The notes below the pieces were generated by a model. It was not told the DNA's origin. It was given only the letters and a program-made list of their open reading frames with translations, and did no database searches. From Isoetes taiwanensis (Eukaryota; Streptophyta; Lycopodiopsida; Isoetales; Isoetaceae), in assembly GCA_021234155.1 (NCBI GenBank), contig JAJEKV010000139.1, forward strand, positions 330,809-394,808: 64,000 nt of DNA, written 5' to 3'. Position numbers and translations under genes: made by a program. Every line of letters begins with the position of its first letter. Within the stretch, counting starts at the first letter, position 1. Below, in pieces: positions 22,121 to 32,883 of the stretch.

Positions 22121-24579
22121 CATTTGCACCACAAAAAAGAATCTTTCAAAGATTCCCTAAAAAAACCTTAAATTTTGCCACTTTTAGGGGGTCAATTACA
22201 AAAATGGCCCTCAATTTACAATTGCGTGACCCATTTTAGGGTCCAAAGTTACTGGAAATTCTCGCTTTGTTAATTTTACACCTCCAAATTAGGTGTAAAA
22301 TTAGAATCACATTTAGGTGAATTTGGGATGTACCTGGAAAATGGAGAAATTGAAGAGCCACTAGAATCTTGACCAAAACTAAAGGCTAAAATGTGCGACA
22401 AATAAGACAAGCGACAAACAAGACACACCAAGACATTGTGCATGTATACCCATCGCTAAAAATGTTACTGAGCATGCTATGTGCACATAGCCATTTAGAA
22501 AAAAAAATTGTCAAGCTATGCGCGCATGGCATGGCAACTTTCTTATTAATGCAGAAGAGGTAAAAAAGATAAATAAAAAGATATCATTTCGCTCATAAAA
22601 TATCGCAGGTTTAAGAGAGGTCCATATATGCACATGTACAGGGTCGGAACTAAAACTAGTAGGTTGTCGAAAAAATTGGGCGGGTAGGAAAAGAACCTAG
22701 TATACGATTGAAAAGAAAAACCAAGAGGGTAGTGGAAAAGATGGGTAGGTAGGAAAAGGACACGGTAGGTAGTGCCCATGCGCCGCATGGGCAAATCTTT
22801 CGTGATGTGCTATCGCGCCATAGAAAGGCATATTTTTTTTGTTTCGAGTCTTCCCCTTTGTCCCAAAATCGGCTTTAATCGCCGGACTTTGTTCCAAAGA
22901 TCGGCTTATCATGCTTTCATGTGTTTAAGATCATCGGCGCCGATCGCGAAGCCATCAATGCCGATTTCATCCAGATTTCCAAACCCTATTTCTTCAGTCT
23001 TATCGGGTAAGCTTCTCTATCGTCGAACCGAAGCTAAATTTGTTTAACCGGAAACCCAAATTTATTTTCATGTCCGCTCTGTTTTCGGCCTTCCTCAAGC
23101 GTTGCGCTCATTTATTTAAGAAACTTAGCAAAGCAGCGAGGAAGAAGTAAAGAAATTACATGTGAAGTTCAAGGAATCGGGTTGGAAACTTGTGTACTAT
23201 TTATCCGCCCGAAATCTTTGCCGCTTATTATTACATATCGAGCCATGGTTCAGATACAAAACAATTTTGGGTAGGACACGGGAGTCAAGTATGGCGAGCG
23301 TAAAGCTAAGTGAGAATCCTTCCTGTACCTTTTCCGTGATTAATGTGCTTGGATTTTAGTCTTATGTAGATTTCTTTAATCTCGGGTTAAAATTGAAAGT
23401 ATTATACTCCTTTGCAAGTGGATTTTATGTCTATAGCATATTTGCACTTCTTTTAAGGAGACGAGAAGGAAAGACTTTGTTGTGAGCATGCTCCATCATG
23501 TTGCTACGGATGATTCCGATTGTGTTTTCTTTTATGGCCAGGTATACTTCTTTAAATTCTTGCCTTGTTGTGTGTCTCGGTATCAATAATTAATGCATTG
23601 CGATTTTTCGTGTGGGCTCTGTGCGTGCTAGCTTTGCATGATGCCGCTGACGTGTTTCTAGAGATTGGGAAAATGACAAAGTATGCGAGGCATTTACATT
23701 GTTCCCGACGTGTCTTTTGCTATTTTTGTGGGCTCCGCGTTTTCCACGCCGGATCTCACATATATAGATGATGTAACATCTTTGCTTCTTTTTTGGGGAT
23801 GGGTCATATGAAACGTTTTTCCATATTTCACCGGGTTGGCATTTGACATTTTTCTAGATTATTTGGCAATGCTTAAATAGTAATGTTCAACTAATTGATT
23901 GTCACTTAGTAGATTGCAATCATAAAATCATTTCGGCGGCCTTAATTACGTGTGTATCATGTTGGTCGGGAAAGTATGCATTTTAAATAAAGGTAATGCG
24001 ATTTTTAAATAAAGGTGCTATTTATTTGCTTAACCATGAGATTGGATGCAAGATCTTGTTTATTGGTACTTCGCGATGTAGGAGCACCCGTTTGGCTGCT
24101 ATCATCCTGCTTACTCTGTATCTCGGTGGCGAGGCTACGCTTGTTTTTCTTGAAACGAATGTGTTTTAAGCTACAACACAAGATTTTATGGAAACAGTGA
24201 ATGTTTTTGTCCAATTCCACAATTAAGTTATGATAATATTGCGGTCATTTTGCAACTAATTGGAGGTCGCTTTTGCGTGTTCTTTATTCGTTATTGTAAT
24301 TTTGGTCATAAAAATTGCGATAAAACCCACTTTTTGGTTTGAGATCCGATCGATTCATCGCCTTTTTTATATTTTGGTAGTTTCTACCCATGCTCAAGAA
24401 AGATTGTTATAATGTTGTTATAATTCAAAAGATCTAGGATTCAATTATTTCTTGAAGCTTTGAAGGACCACGGGGCTTTAAAAACTTCTTCATCTCTAAA
24501 AAGCTTTTCCTTATGTAGTAGCTATTTTCATTACGTACCATTCAATGGAAAATGATATTAAGAAATTACCTGTTGTCTA

Positions 24580-26051
24580 CGGGAGCATAGGCAAAAGCTT
24601 TTAAACTTTGTTGCTAAAAATTTAACTGTGGTCTATGCGCGCATAGGCGAGAGATTTTAAAATTTGTTGTTTGTCTATGCATGCATAAACAAACAATATA
24701 TTCTAAAACTCTAGCCTGTGAATAGGATAGACGCTTATAATTGTAGGTGCTCGCCTATGCTCATAGGCGGGGCATACTATTTAGAAACTCCCGCCATGCG
24801 CATAGATAGGCAATTAGCTAGTTTATTTCATTCATTCTATGCACGCATAACATGTCTGTGTCCACTCTATGAGCTTTTATGCTTTGGTTCCTATGTTCAT
24901 TAGTGTATAAACTTGGAAAATGTTATTATTTGCAAAGATGCCACAAAGTCAACTTGTAATTGTTGTCCTCGAGTTAAAACTTACAAAGCAAAGCAAGGAA
25001 TTTACCTTTGCATTTGTTAAAGCATGCAACTACTTCTATATACTTATGCAAAGATCGACAATGAGTTTTTGAATGTTTTAATGTCAATTGTATGTTAGTT
25101 GCTTTGTTACGTTCTTGTAAGTTCTAAAATATAATCAGTCTTGCTTTTTAAAATATAATCAATCTTGCTTTTTAGATTGTCATTCAAATGTGTATGTTTT
25201 TTTTTTTTGCATTTCGTATTTATGGTTGTCTTTACAGATGTGCTTGTTTTACGTTGCTATTAGTTTTTTTATTTTATTTTTTACAATCGAGACTAAAAAA
25301 CACACAAAATTTTCAGTTTTTACATAGACAAACAAAAAAAACTTTTGCCTATGCGAGCATAAACTCAGACAAACAAAAAAGCTTTTGCCTATAAACTTTT
25401 GCCTATGCATGCATAGACACAGACAAACGAAGAAGATTTTGCCTATGCGCTCATAGACGCAGACAAACAAAAAAAAAAACTTTTCAATGCTGCACGCATG
25501 GACACGCGGACAAAACAGAAAAATATTTTGAAAGAACTTTGTTTTGAGCTTAGACAAAGAAAGCCTCAAACACAAGAGCATTTGGTTATAATGAAAATTA
25601 TCACGAAAACCTTCAAAATCTTGAAGAGGAGAAAAATGTTCCAGAAAGTGAGGAAGTTCACAGGGTTGTGGCATGTTATTTTGGGACATATCAAATTACA
25701 CAGTCTTTGTACTTAGAATGAGTGTATTACTCAAAGATAATGGTCATATATATGGACTTATTATTTATATGCGTGGAGGCAAAAAAAATCTTATCAATAG
25801 CTCTTTTTCATGATTATTTCACAAACCTAGGGTTTTTGAAGGAATATAAATTGTGCCTGTCTATGCACGCATAGGCAAACACTATACACGCATAGAAAAA
25901 CATTCAAGTGCTTTACACGCAAAACACTATATGCGCTCATTGATTCTGATACTAAAAAAGAAGTTACTGCAAAACAAACGTTCCCTTGATATTAAAAAAA
26001 CGTTTGTGAAATGTTAATTCAATTATACTGTCATATCTATGCGCGCATAGA
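24580..26051. repeat. array of CTATGCGCGCATAG-type palindromes
   Basis: Palindromes or near-palindromes of the form GYCTATGCRYGCATAGRC lie at 24,631-24,648, 24,673-24,690, 24,753-24,768, 25,347-25,364, 25,401-25,418, 25,441-25,458, 25,859-25,876 and 26,036-26,051, with weaker ones between. Others near the left end are at 22,476-22,491 (GCTATGTGCACATAGC), 22,515-22,530 and 22,773-22,793. Many are followed by CAGACAAACAAAAAA. Confidence 0.85.
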
Positions 26052-26248
26052 CATATTTCTTTTCCCTTGCATTTTAGTGTTAAAAAAAAAGTACTATTTT
26101 TTAGTTTGACTTGAAGCAAAAAATGTCGTCCTCTGTTAAATGTGTACTTTTTGGATTGAAACTTTTTTTTTTGGTGCCCGTTTTTTTTAAAAAAGGTCAA
26201 AAATACCGAATTTACGTGTTTTCAAAAAAGGAATCTGCAATTGCACCA

Positions 26249-26282
26249 CAGGTCATTAGTGCGTTTGCTAGGTCACCTTGTT
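26249..26282 (-). repeat. right terminal inverted repeat
   Basis: Exact reverse complement of 22,087-22,120. Confidence 0.9.
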
Positions 26283-26567
26283 AATGCCGGTTTTAAAGAG
26301 CGCTATTATGCAAGGTTAAAGATCCAAAGGGAAGATACAATGTGGCAAAGCAGAGTCATGCATGTGCATTTTTTGCACTCTCAGTGTTTTGATTAAGGGA
26401 AATAGAAGGAAGGACAAAAACTTCAACCTCCAATCCTATCACTAAATCCTCTGGTCCCGTCTCTCCGTTTAGTCTAAAAGAATACTTTTATGATCCGTAA
26501 TATATTTCTTACATATAATAGTTTAATAGAGCCCGTTCTTCTACATGGGGTAGAGACGTAGGGGCCG

Positions 26568-27002
26568 ATGGTATTACTTGCCACCTAAAATGGCCTAGAA
26601 CGAGCTCAGAAGGTCTTTCTGACTCAGACACTTGGGGTAAAGTCCATGGTCCCGTATCAAATACTCTTGCAAAAGACCAATTTCGTGACTCTAAAGAGGG
26701 CTTCTCTAGAATGCCACCTCATATACTTTCAGAAGGTGGTCAGTATGGGAAACACTTGCCAGAGCTATGGTTGTCGAGATTGGAATGTGTAGGAGCATAC
26801 GTGCATACAAGTAAAAACTGAGGAGAATCGCAATCGCTAAATCAGTATTTCGATGGATGATTCCTCAACGAGCTTTGGGATGATGGGGCTTTAAAACTAG
26901 TATAAACCGCACACTATAAATACCAGATCAATGGTATTACTTGCCACCTAAAATGGCCTAGAACAAACTTGGAGTAAACTCCATGGTCCCATATCACAAA
27001 TA
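26568..27002. repeat. diverged local duplication (two copies)
   Basis: ATGGTATTACTTGCCACCTA begins copies at about 26,568 and 26,931. The second lacks about 26 bp of the first, and both end near TCCATGGTCCC.TATCA. Farther on, CCTGCCAGAATACTA is repeated at about 27,008 and 27,058. No gene is seen in 26,283-27,490. Confidence 0.6.
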
Positions 27003-27494
27003 CTAATAAAACCTGCCAGAATACTAACTGGAGCACAAAGGATTCTATTAAAATAACCTGCCAGAATACTAGCTGGAAAGGATGCTACCAATACAACTTG
27101 CCGAATATAAGCACAAATAGCCATAGAATTTTACCAACACAATCTGCCAGAGAAGTTTTGCAAAGAGGGATGAAAAATAAACTTGAATCAATCTGCCTTT
27201 TGCTGGGCTTCTTTATTCTGGGCTTCTTTGATGAGAACCCTCTTCCTTATGTTGAGGCTAATTCTCAGCATGTAGGTCTCAATAGTGTCTTCATTGAAAA
27301 ATAATTCTCAACAGAAACAGCCATGCACATGATGCATTTCTGCCATGTCTGCTTCAGAATCAGAAAGTAAAGCCTACAGACCTTACCAATTTACATGATC
27401 TTAGACAGTTTCTTCCGACAATATAATATTATCTTTTCAAACCTAAAACAACTTAGAAGCTACCACACACAGCTTCGCCTAGAATAAAAGACTG

Positions 27495-27909
27495 TCACAA
27501 GGAATGATCACTTCCCCAAAGAAATGCGCCAATGGCATACTGTCGTTTTTCCTCAAGGCTGCCCATATCGGCAACAGGCAAGCCATGTTCTTCAAGAAGA
27601 CGATCGAGCTGCCATTCCGACATGAGGCATGATTTCATACTGGACCTTGTTAAATCTTGGATAATGGACAGGCATTTGGAAGACACAAGGGACAGAATGC
27701 TGGGCGATGGTAGAATACGGGCATTTTGTGATGGCATGCACAGAATTGGGCGGAAAAGATTTGAAGGAACCCCATAGCCGATCTTTAAAGATGTGAAGCT
27801 TGGTGGAGCTCAGTTGCGAGAGAAAGACCGCCGGAGGAAGGATTGCTCCTCTGGGTTCAAGGGCATGGTGGTGCGGGTTAGCGAGTTTCCACACCACCCC
27901 CAGCAACAC
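27495..27909 (-). pseudogene. DUF7722-type small plant protein, frameshifted
   Basis: On the minus strand the first frame ends with VFQMPVHYPRFNKVQYEIMP, and the second continues EWQLDRLLEEHGLPVADMGS then EEKRQYAIGAFLW to a stop at 27,495. Together they match the pattern I recall for the plant-specific DUF7722 domain (FQMPLHYPRY..YE.MPEW.LD.LL..YGLP...KR.FA.GAFLW). The two halves are in different frames, separated by seven extra bases (27,618-27,624). The start is unclear because no ATG opens the first frame. No function is known to me. It lies about 930 bp downstream of the dioxygenase gene on the same strand. Confidence 0.5.
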
Positions 27910-28740
27910 TCGTGACCCAGTTTATAGGCAACAATAAGTTTGGAGCAGGCATATCCTAGGCATAATCCAGCATATACTTAGAATATGGCGAAACCCATGA
28001 GCGATGCGAGGGTTTGCCGCCCTAGGGCAACCCAAAACGCCTTTTAGGGCACAGCTGTTTCCTGTGGCTCTGTTTCTTCTGTTTCTCGCTAAGGCAAGCC
28101 TTAGAAGAATTTGAAACTGGATTACCATGCGGAACACGAAGCAGCGGTGAATGGGAGGGCATGAAGCAGAGGCGAATGGGGAGCTTACAGAAAAGCGGCA
28201 GGATGGACATACTTGCAGGAGAATGGGGCAGATGCTGTTGACAAAAAGGATGAAAAGGTATGCGAAAGCTTCAAACCTATAGAAGGTACCTTTATACCTG
28301 CAGAAGACAGGGAAAAGAGCGAAAATAGTAACAAACTTGAGGATGATTCCGAATGAGCAAAATGTGAAGCTATTCCAGCAAACTTGAAGCTATGGCTTGA
28401 TTTGGCTGGAATGAGCAAAACTTGACGCTATGGCTTGATTCAGCACCAAGGACATCACTCAGGGCAAAATCCGACACAAAGGCTTCTCTAGAAACACAAA
28501 GGTTTCTCTGTAGATCTGCTTCTCTGGAACAATGTTCCAGCTTTTAATATCATCGGAACATAGATGCAATTTGAACCACATGTTTAGTAATATGCTATTT
28601 AGCTCTTATTTGTTGATAAAAGACGAAATGTAGAAATGATAGTGTACCGACGTTAAATGACAATTAAAATAGTATGTCTTATTAGAATGCAATCATTGTA
28701 ACCTGAGTTCTGAGAAGAGCCTTACATTGACCATCTGTTC
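27910..28740. other. intergenic stretch with a dispersed palindromic motif
   Basis: GGGTTTGCCGCCCTAGGGCA at about 28,008-28,030 belongs to the dispersed GGGTTTGCCC...GGGCAACCC motif. A short duplication (ACTTGA.GCTATGGCTTGATT) occurs near 28,381-28,440. No gene is supported. Confidence 0.35.
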
Positions 28741-28741
28741 G

Positions 28742-28747
28742 TTTATT
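28742..28747 (-). terminator. polyadenylation signal AATAAA for the dioxygenase gene
   Basis: AATAAA on the minus strand about 100 nt after the stop codon at 28,844. Confidence 0.5.
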
Positions 28748-28843
28748 TGCTTACTTAAAGCTGATAGAATCATACACATACAAATAGTAGAATTAAGCCA
28801 AGCGACAGTAAACTTCATCCCTTAGAAGAGAAAGATTCACTTA

Positions 28844-31547
28844 CTAGCTTCTACACATGGAAACCAACACTCTCCTGGGTGGTTTAGAAGGCTGCCTCGC
28901 ATGCAAGACTGCTGTGTTATCCACGAGCATTACATCCCCTTTGTTCCATGGAATGCAGACTTGTTCTTCTTTCATAATTTTCAAAGCCGCTTGTATAAAC
29001 TCAATGGGCAAATGTGATCCATCTCCAAAAGCCAGATTTTTAATGTTAGGAATCTGGGGACTACTTGAACCAATATTGTTGAACCATACTTTATGTCCTC
29101 TATGTTCGTCATATTTTACTGCTATACAAGGACCATGCATGACTTTAACACCGCCTTCTGGCAACCAAACCAAGCTCTTATGTTGTTTTTTGGCTCTACA
29201 CAAGATAAGTATCACTTTTAATACAAACTTACATCCTACTCATGGATGACAGCATAATTTTTGAGAAACTGGTCAGCTCAACAGAATTAAACAAATAATG
29301 CGAAAGATGCTACTTATGACTAACATATCATACTCCGGAGATAGAAGGAAAAACCTTGTGGGAAATACTGCAAAGGTGCAAGAAGGAATGCCAAGAAAAA
29401 AACACATTCTCCTTCCAATAGGTAAGGATTGATTTGATGGAAGGTCTATATTATGATCTGCGTTAAAGACTTATTAAGGATATAAAACGAATTGGGGAAT
29501 ATCGTCCAGTCCCAATATTCCCCTACCTCAAAACTCAGAAGCCTTGATGTTGCAGTAGAAAGCCAATTTGTCAAAAGTCTTGGTATTAGTATCAGACCCA
29601 CTTTCAAAACTATTCCAGGAATTGTCATAGCCATCTCTGATTCCTAGAGGGATCATACATCATCAAGGGCTGTGCAAATTAGAAAATAATTAATTAAACA
29701 TACTGAGCTCACAATTTAAGCTCCTTCCAGAACGTTTTCTTCACCTCGCCATTGAATGAAATAATATTTTTATCTGAACCTAGCAACCAAATGCTTAGAG
29801 CTCCTAATGCTGTCTGTACATATTGGCTCGCCCGAGGAAACCATAATTTAATGTATCAACGATTTTCCGTATTCTTAAAATGAGTGATATATCTTAAAGT
29901 AGAAGATGAATGCTAGCAAGGGGATCATCAGGTACAACTAGATATCTTGTTTGGTCCTGTAAATGAATGTTAAATTCATCTCTGCTTGCCTCCTTCACAT
30001 TCCCATGCTATTGGTAGCAATACATAAAAGATCACTGTGTAGTCTCTACAGGCATTCAAAGCTCATGACAAGAAATACTGAATTGGCTATTAATCATGCA
30101 AATCTGTTTTGGGGCTGCTATTAAAATGGCCTATTTTACCTTCTTTGGCTCCTATAAAAAAGGGAAAGGCAGTGCAGGCAAATGCGGTCTGCTAGTCTCC
30201 TATTCAGATAAGACAACTCTCAAAAATAGCCGACTTCTCTACTCTAGAAACTTGTTTAGAAGGCTACGTATGAATATTTTATATTTCTAAAATTGTTGAA
30301 AAATGCCACATGTTGGTTTCATTTTAGTTCTGCATAAAAGCTTTGATGCTGTCTGCAAGCACTTAATGACTTTTTCATCTGGTTTGAATGGTGTTTGCAT
30401 TGCACTATGTAGCTAATAGCTTTTAGAACGGCTATATATTCTGTTTGAATAGCCACTTATGACCCATTTGTTTTCTTCAATAGAATAATACAGTCCATGC
30501 ACAGATTTCTATCAACTGTACTTTGCTCCATAGGCCATCTTGTGTTCCTCTGTAAAAAATGAATTATTCTACTAAATTTTGCTTCTAAGCCACGTAATGA
30601 TATTGCAACTCTGTAGGATTTCTGTTTTATCCTCCAATCCCTTAATGGAATCTCTCCTTGCTCATGTGTATTAGTGTGCAAGACTTTTCTGATTGACAGA
30701 CATCAGTCATGGCTTGTGAATAGATAATATAGATTGCTGGCTTCTGCTATGTTAGGAGCATATAACCACTGGTAGTTGCTACTCTAGAAGTACTGGACTA
30801 GCCTCTGCTTCGGCATAATTAGTGATTGCATATGCAAACGTTAGTAAACAAACCAACAGCCAAGTATTTAGATCAGAAAGAAACGAACCTTTCTTCAGCT
30901 TGGACCCTGTCAGAGGCTTGAAACGTCATCTTCCAGCCATTCTCTCCATGCTCTTCCAAGATATTATAGTAAACAAGCCCTTTATGCTCCAATTGATCTA
31001 AAAGCTCAGGCATTTCTTTCTTCACTCTGTCATAGATAACCTGTCCCCGGACTATAGGTGTTATTCCACCTTCAGGAGGGGGGATTTCGCAGAAAAACAT
31101 AAGGAACTTTGGATTTTCAGGCAACTGCAATGCATAGATATGATCAACAAAAATTGCCATATAATTACTCGCTTGTGTAGGACAGCAACTCACATAAGCC
31201 ATTTCGTTATGAAAACCGATCTCATACTCAAGAGGCAGCTCGTTTGCAGTATATACAGCTCCCAACACACGATTTCTTGCAGCAGCGCCTCCGACATACC
31301 CAAAATCCTCATACCCTAAAGCTGCTACCAAGGTGTTGAAATCAGCTGCTCCTTCCAAATTAAATCCTCGAAAAATGATGGCTCCACTACGCAGCAGCTG
31401 CTCTTGGATCCAGGATTTGTTATCTCGGAGTACCTGGCAAAGAATATTTAAATCTGGGGAAGATGATGGCGAAAGAATGAGCGGAAAAGGAGCTCCTTCG
31501 ACCAATTTCTGTTGTGGGTGTTTGGCTTCGCTGAACATTTGCTCCAT
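28844..31547 (-). CDS. TauD/TfdA-like 2-oxoglutarate/Fe(II) dioxygenase (clavaminate synthase-like), three exons
   Basis: Predicted exons are 31,547-31,194, 31,124-30,889 and 29,195-28,844, giving 313 aa. It closely resembles the plant clavaminate synthase-like proteins (Arabidopsis At3g21360 type, about 330 aa). Visible features: RSGAIIFRGF near residues 53-62, FGYVGGAAARNRV at 82-94, the iron-binding HNE motif (His113, Glu115), WKMTF at 182-186, FGDGS...LP at 253-259, distal His295 in TAVLHARQP, and the Arg pair 304-305 for 2-oxoglutarate. The first intron is only 69 nt, in frame and without stops (GTGAGT...TTGCAG); removing it restores the family's spacing between HNEMA and FFCEI. The second intron is 1,693 nt (GTTCGT...TGTAG). 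The start ATG opens MEQMFSEAK; no targeting signal is obvious, so a cytosolic enzyme is inferred. The true substrate is unknown for this family. Confidence 0.85.
31125..31193 (-). other. 69-nt in-frame intron of the dioxygenase gene
   Basis: Starts GTGAGT and ends ATTGCAG. Its length is a multiple of three and it has no stop, so the unspliced frame reads through. The 23 extra residues (beginning VSCCPTQAS) have no counterpart in the family. Confidence 0.8.
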
Positions 31548-31685
31548 CGCCGATCCAATCTTCTATATATTCACTACTTTTCAATGTTGCCTATAGCTTT
31601 AGATTGGACGTATTTGCTCCATCGCCGCCAATCTTCTAAGTATTCACTACTTTTCAATGTTGCCTATAGCTTTAGATTGGACGTA
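31538..31685. repeat. tandem duplication across the dioxygenase start codon
   Basis: Two adjacent copies of about 75 and 73 bp (31,538-31,612; 31,613-31,685) are nearly identical. Each contains the ATGGAGCAAAT start. The upstream copy gives a minus-strand frame ATGGAGCAAATACGTCC... of seven codons ending TAA (31,622-31,599). Confidence 0.85.
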
Positions 31686-31758
31686 TTCCGAATACAAGGT
31701 TTCATCCAAATCATTCTATTATTAGATTTTCACTACCTATTCAATTTTTAATAGTTTT

Positions 31759-31815
31759 AAAAACTACAAACTATTTAAAATCTAATAGTTTAAAATTAAA
31801 TAGTTTGTAGTTTTT
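31759..31815. repeat. 18-bp inverted repeat, 21-bp loop
   Basis: AAAAACTACAAACTATTT (31,759-31,776) and its exact reverse complement (31,798-31,815), in a very AT-rich spacer between the dioxygenase gene and the candidate divergent promoter. Confidence 0.75.
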
Positions 31816-31996
31816 CAATTTTGTTTTTGTTCCTCCTGAATTTTTCAACGACGCAATCCATGTTCACATTGTTGCCACGTTTTCCTTAAAGACGTCCGAT
31901 GCTGTAACGTATCACGACATTCTATGTCGGAGAACAGTTTGGCAATGTAATTAGATGATCCAGTCTGGCAGTGGACAGCTTGATCCGGCATTCGCG

Positions 31997-32003
31997 TATA
32001 TAA
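31997..32003 (+). promoter_or_regulatory. candidate TATA box of a divergent plus-strand unit
   Basis: GCGTATATAAGAAGCG is a good plant TATA box. An ATG at 32,061 opens MSFDCFQ and runs into a perfect-looking donor (CCAA/GTAAGT). Downstream frames such as 32,232-32,435 are unrecognised, so the transcript is conjectural. Confidence 0.35.
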
Positions 32004-32073
32004 GAAGCGATGCCCACTCAATAATTCTAAAATTTTGCTCAAATTGCTCTGCTCCAGTCGATGTCGTTCGATT

Positions 32074-32214
32074 GCTTCCAAGTAAGTCTACTCATACTTT
32101 CAATTAAGTCTACTTTGAGTGCTTCTAAGTAAGTCTACTCTTACTTTCAATTAAGTCTACTTTGAGTGCTTCTAAGTAAGTCTACTCTTACTTTCAATTA
32201 AGTCTGCTTCGATT
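32074..32214 (+). repeat. 47-bp tandem repeat, three copies
   Basis: Copies start at 32,074, 32,121 and 32,168 and differ at few positions. Each holds AAGTAAGTCTACT, a 5' splice-site-like sequence. Confidence 0.85.
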
Positions 32215-32883
32215 CCTTCTCTTTTTATGCAATGCTTTCCTTGAATTTGGCCCTGGATCCCTTCTCTTTCTTTCGATCCAAACAAAACCCTTGGTATGGC
32301 CGCTGCTATGGCGTTGGACTATGCAGTAAGGGCGTAAATACAATCTTGCTTGTGAGTTTTGTTCAGAGATCTTACCTCTTTGTGGAATCAAAACATGAAC
32401 ATAACACATTGGGAAACCAAATTCTAAGATTATAAATGGAGATAAAATGAAGATCTCGAAGTCTCTCACTCTTTTGGAAATGCTAAGCCACATATAAAAT
32501 GAATGGAGGGTACCGACAAGAACATACCCAAATAGAGCAAAAGAAAAATTGCAAAAGAATAAACTAGGCAAGCAAACACTGCTCTCTAGGCACAGGCTGT
32601 TGAAGCTTGGGTTTTGCCCTATGCAAAAAGGCGACGTTTGGAACTAGCTATGGTGATGGCTATGGCAGGGAAGGAAAAAAACGGGGCTAGTGCAAAGATG
32701 GAATAGAGGGAAAGAAAACCGGCCAAGAAAAAGATGGATGGTCTACCGCAGAATATATGCTCTGGCAGTGCAAATATCATAATCAGGTCGACATTTTCTT
32801 CGGACATGTGGCATCAACCAATATCACAAAATGATGATTGGGTCCACGAATTTTTGGTTTACTGGTTCAATCGGTGGATGCGA
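32215..32883. other. unassigned stretch
   Basis: Open frames of 60-125 codons occur on both strands (for example 32,194-32,571 minus) without a recognisable domain. Confidence 0.3.

Larger units (their letters stand above)
22087..26282. mobile_element. 4.2 kb DNA-transposon-like element with perfect 34-bp TIRs
   Basis: The first 34 bp (22,087-22,120, starting AACAAGGTGACCTAGCAAAC) are an exact reverse complement of the last 34 bp (26,249-26,282). Flanks share AATG (22,083-22,086 and 26,283-26,286); a TTAA at 26,281-26,284 faces TGAA at 22,085-22,088, so the true duplication is uncertain. No transposase is recognisable, so it would be non-autonomous. The interior carries about a dozen palindromes of the CTATGCGCGCATAG type and a 12-bp-arm hairpin near 22,273-22,304. 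A middle part (22,770-23,350) looks like gene-derived sequence but matches nothing I know. Confidence 0.75.

Noticed and set aside
22772-23359. Transposase gene inside the 4.2 kb TIR element
   Set aside because: The frames are short, no catalytic motif is visible and no spliced product could be assembled.
25249-25689. 146-codon minus-strand open frame
   Set aside because: It runs through the palindrome and A-rich array of the TIR element; its FFxFV-type repeats mirror the DNA repeat.
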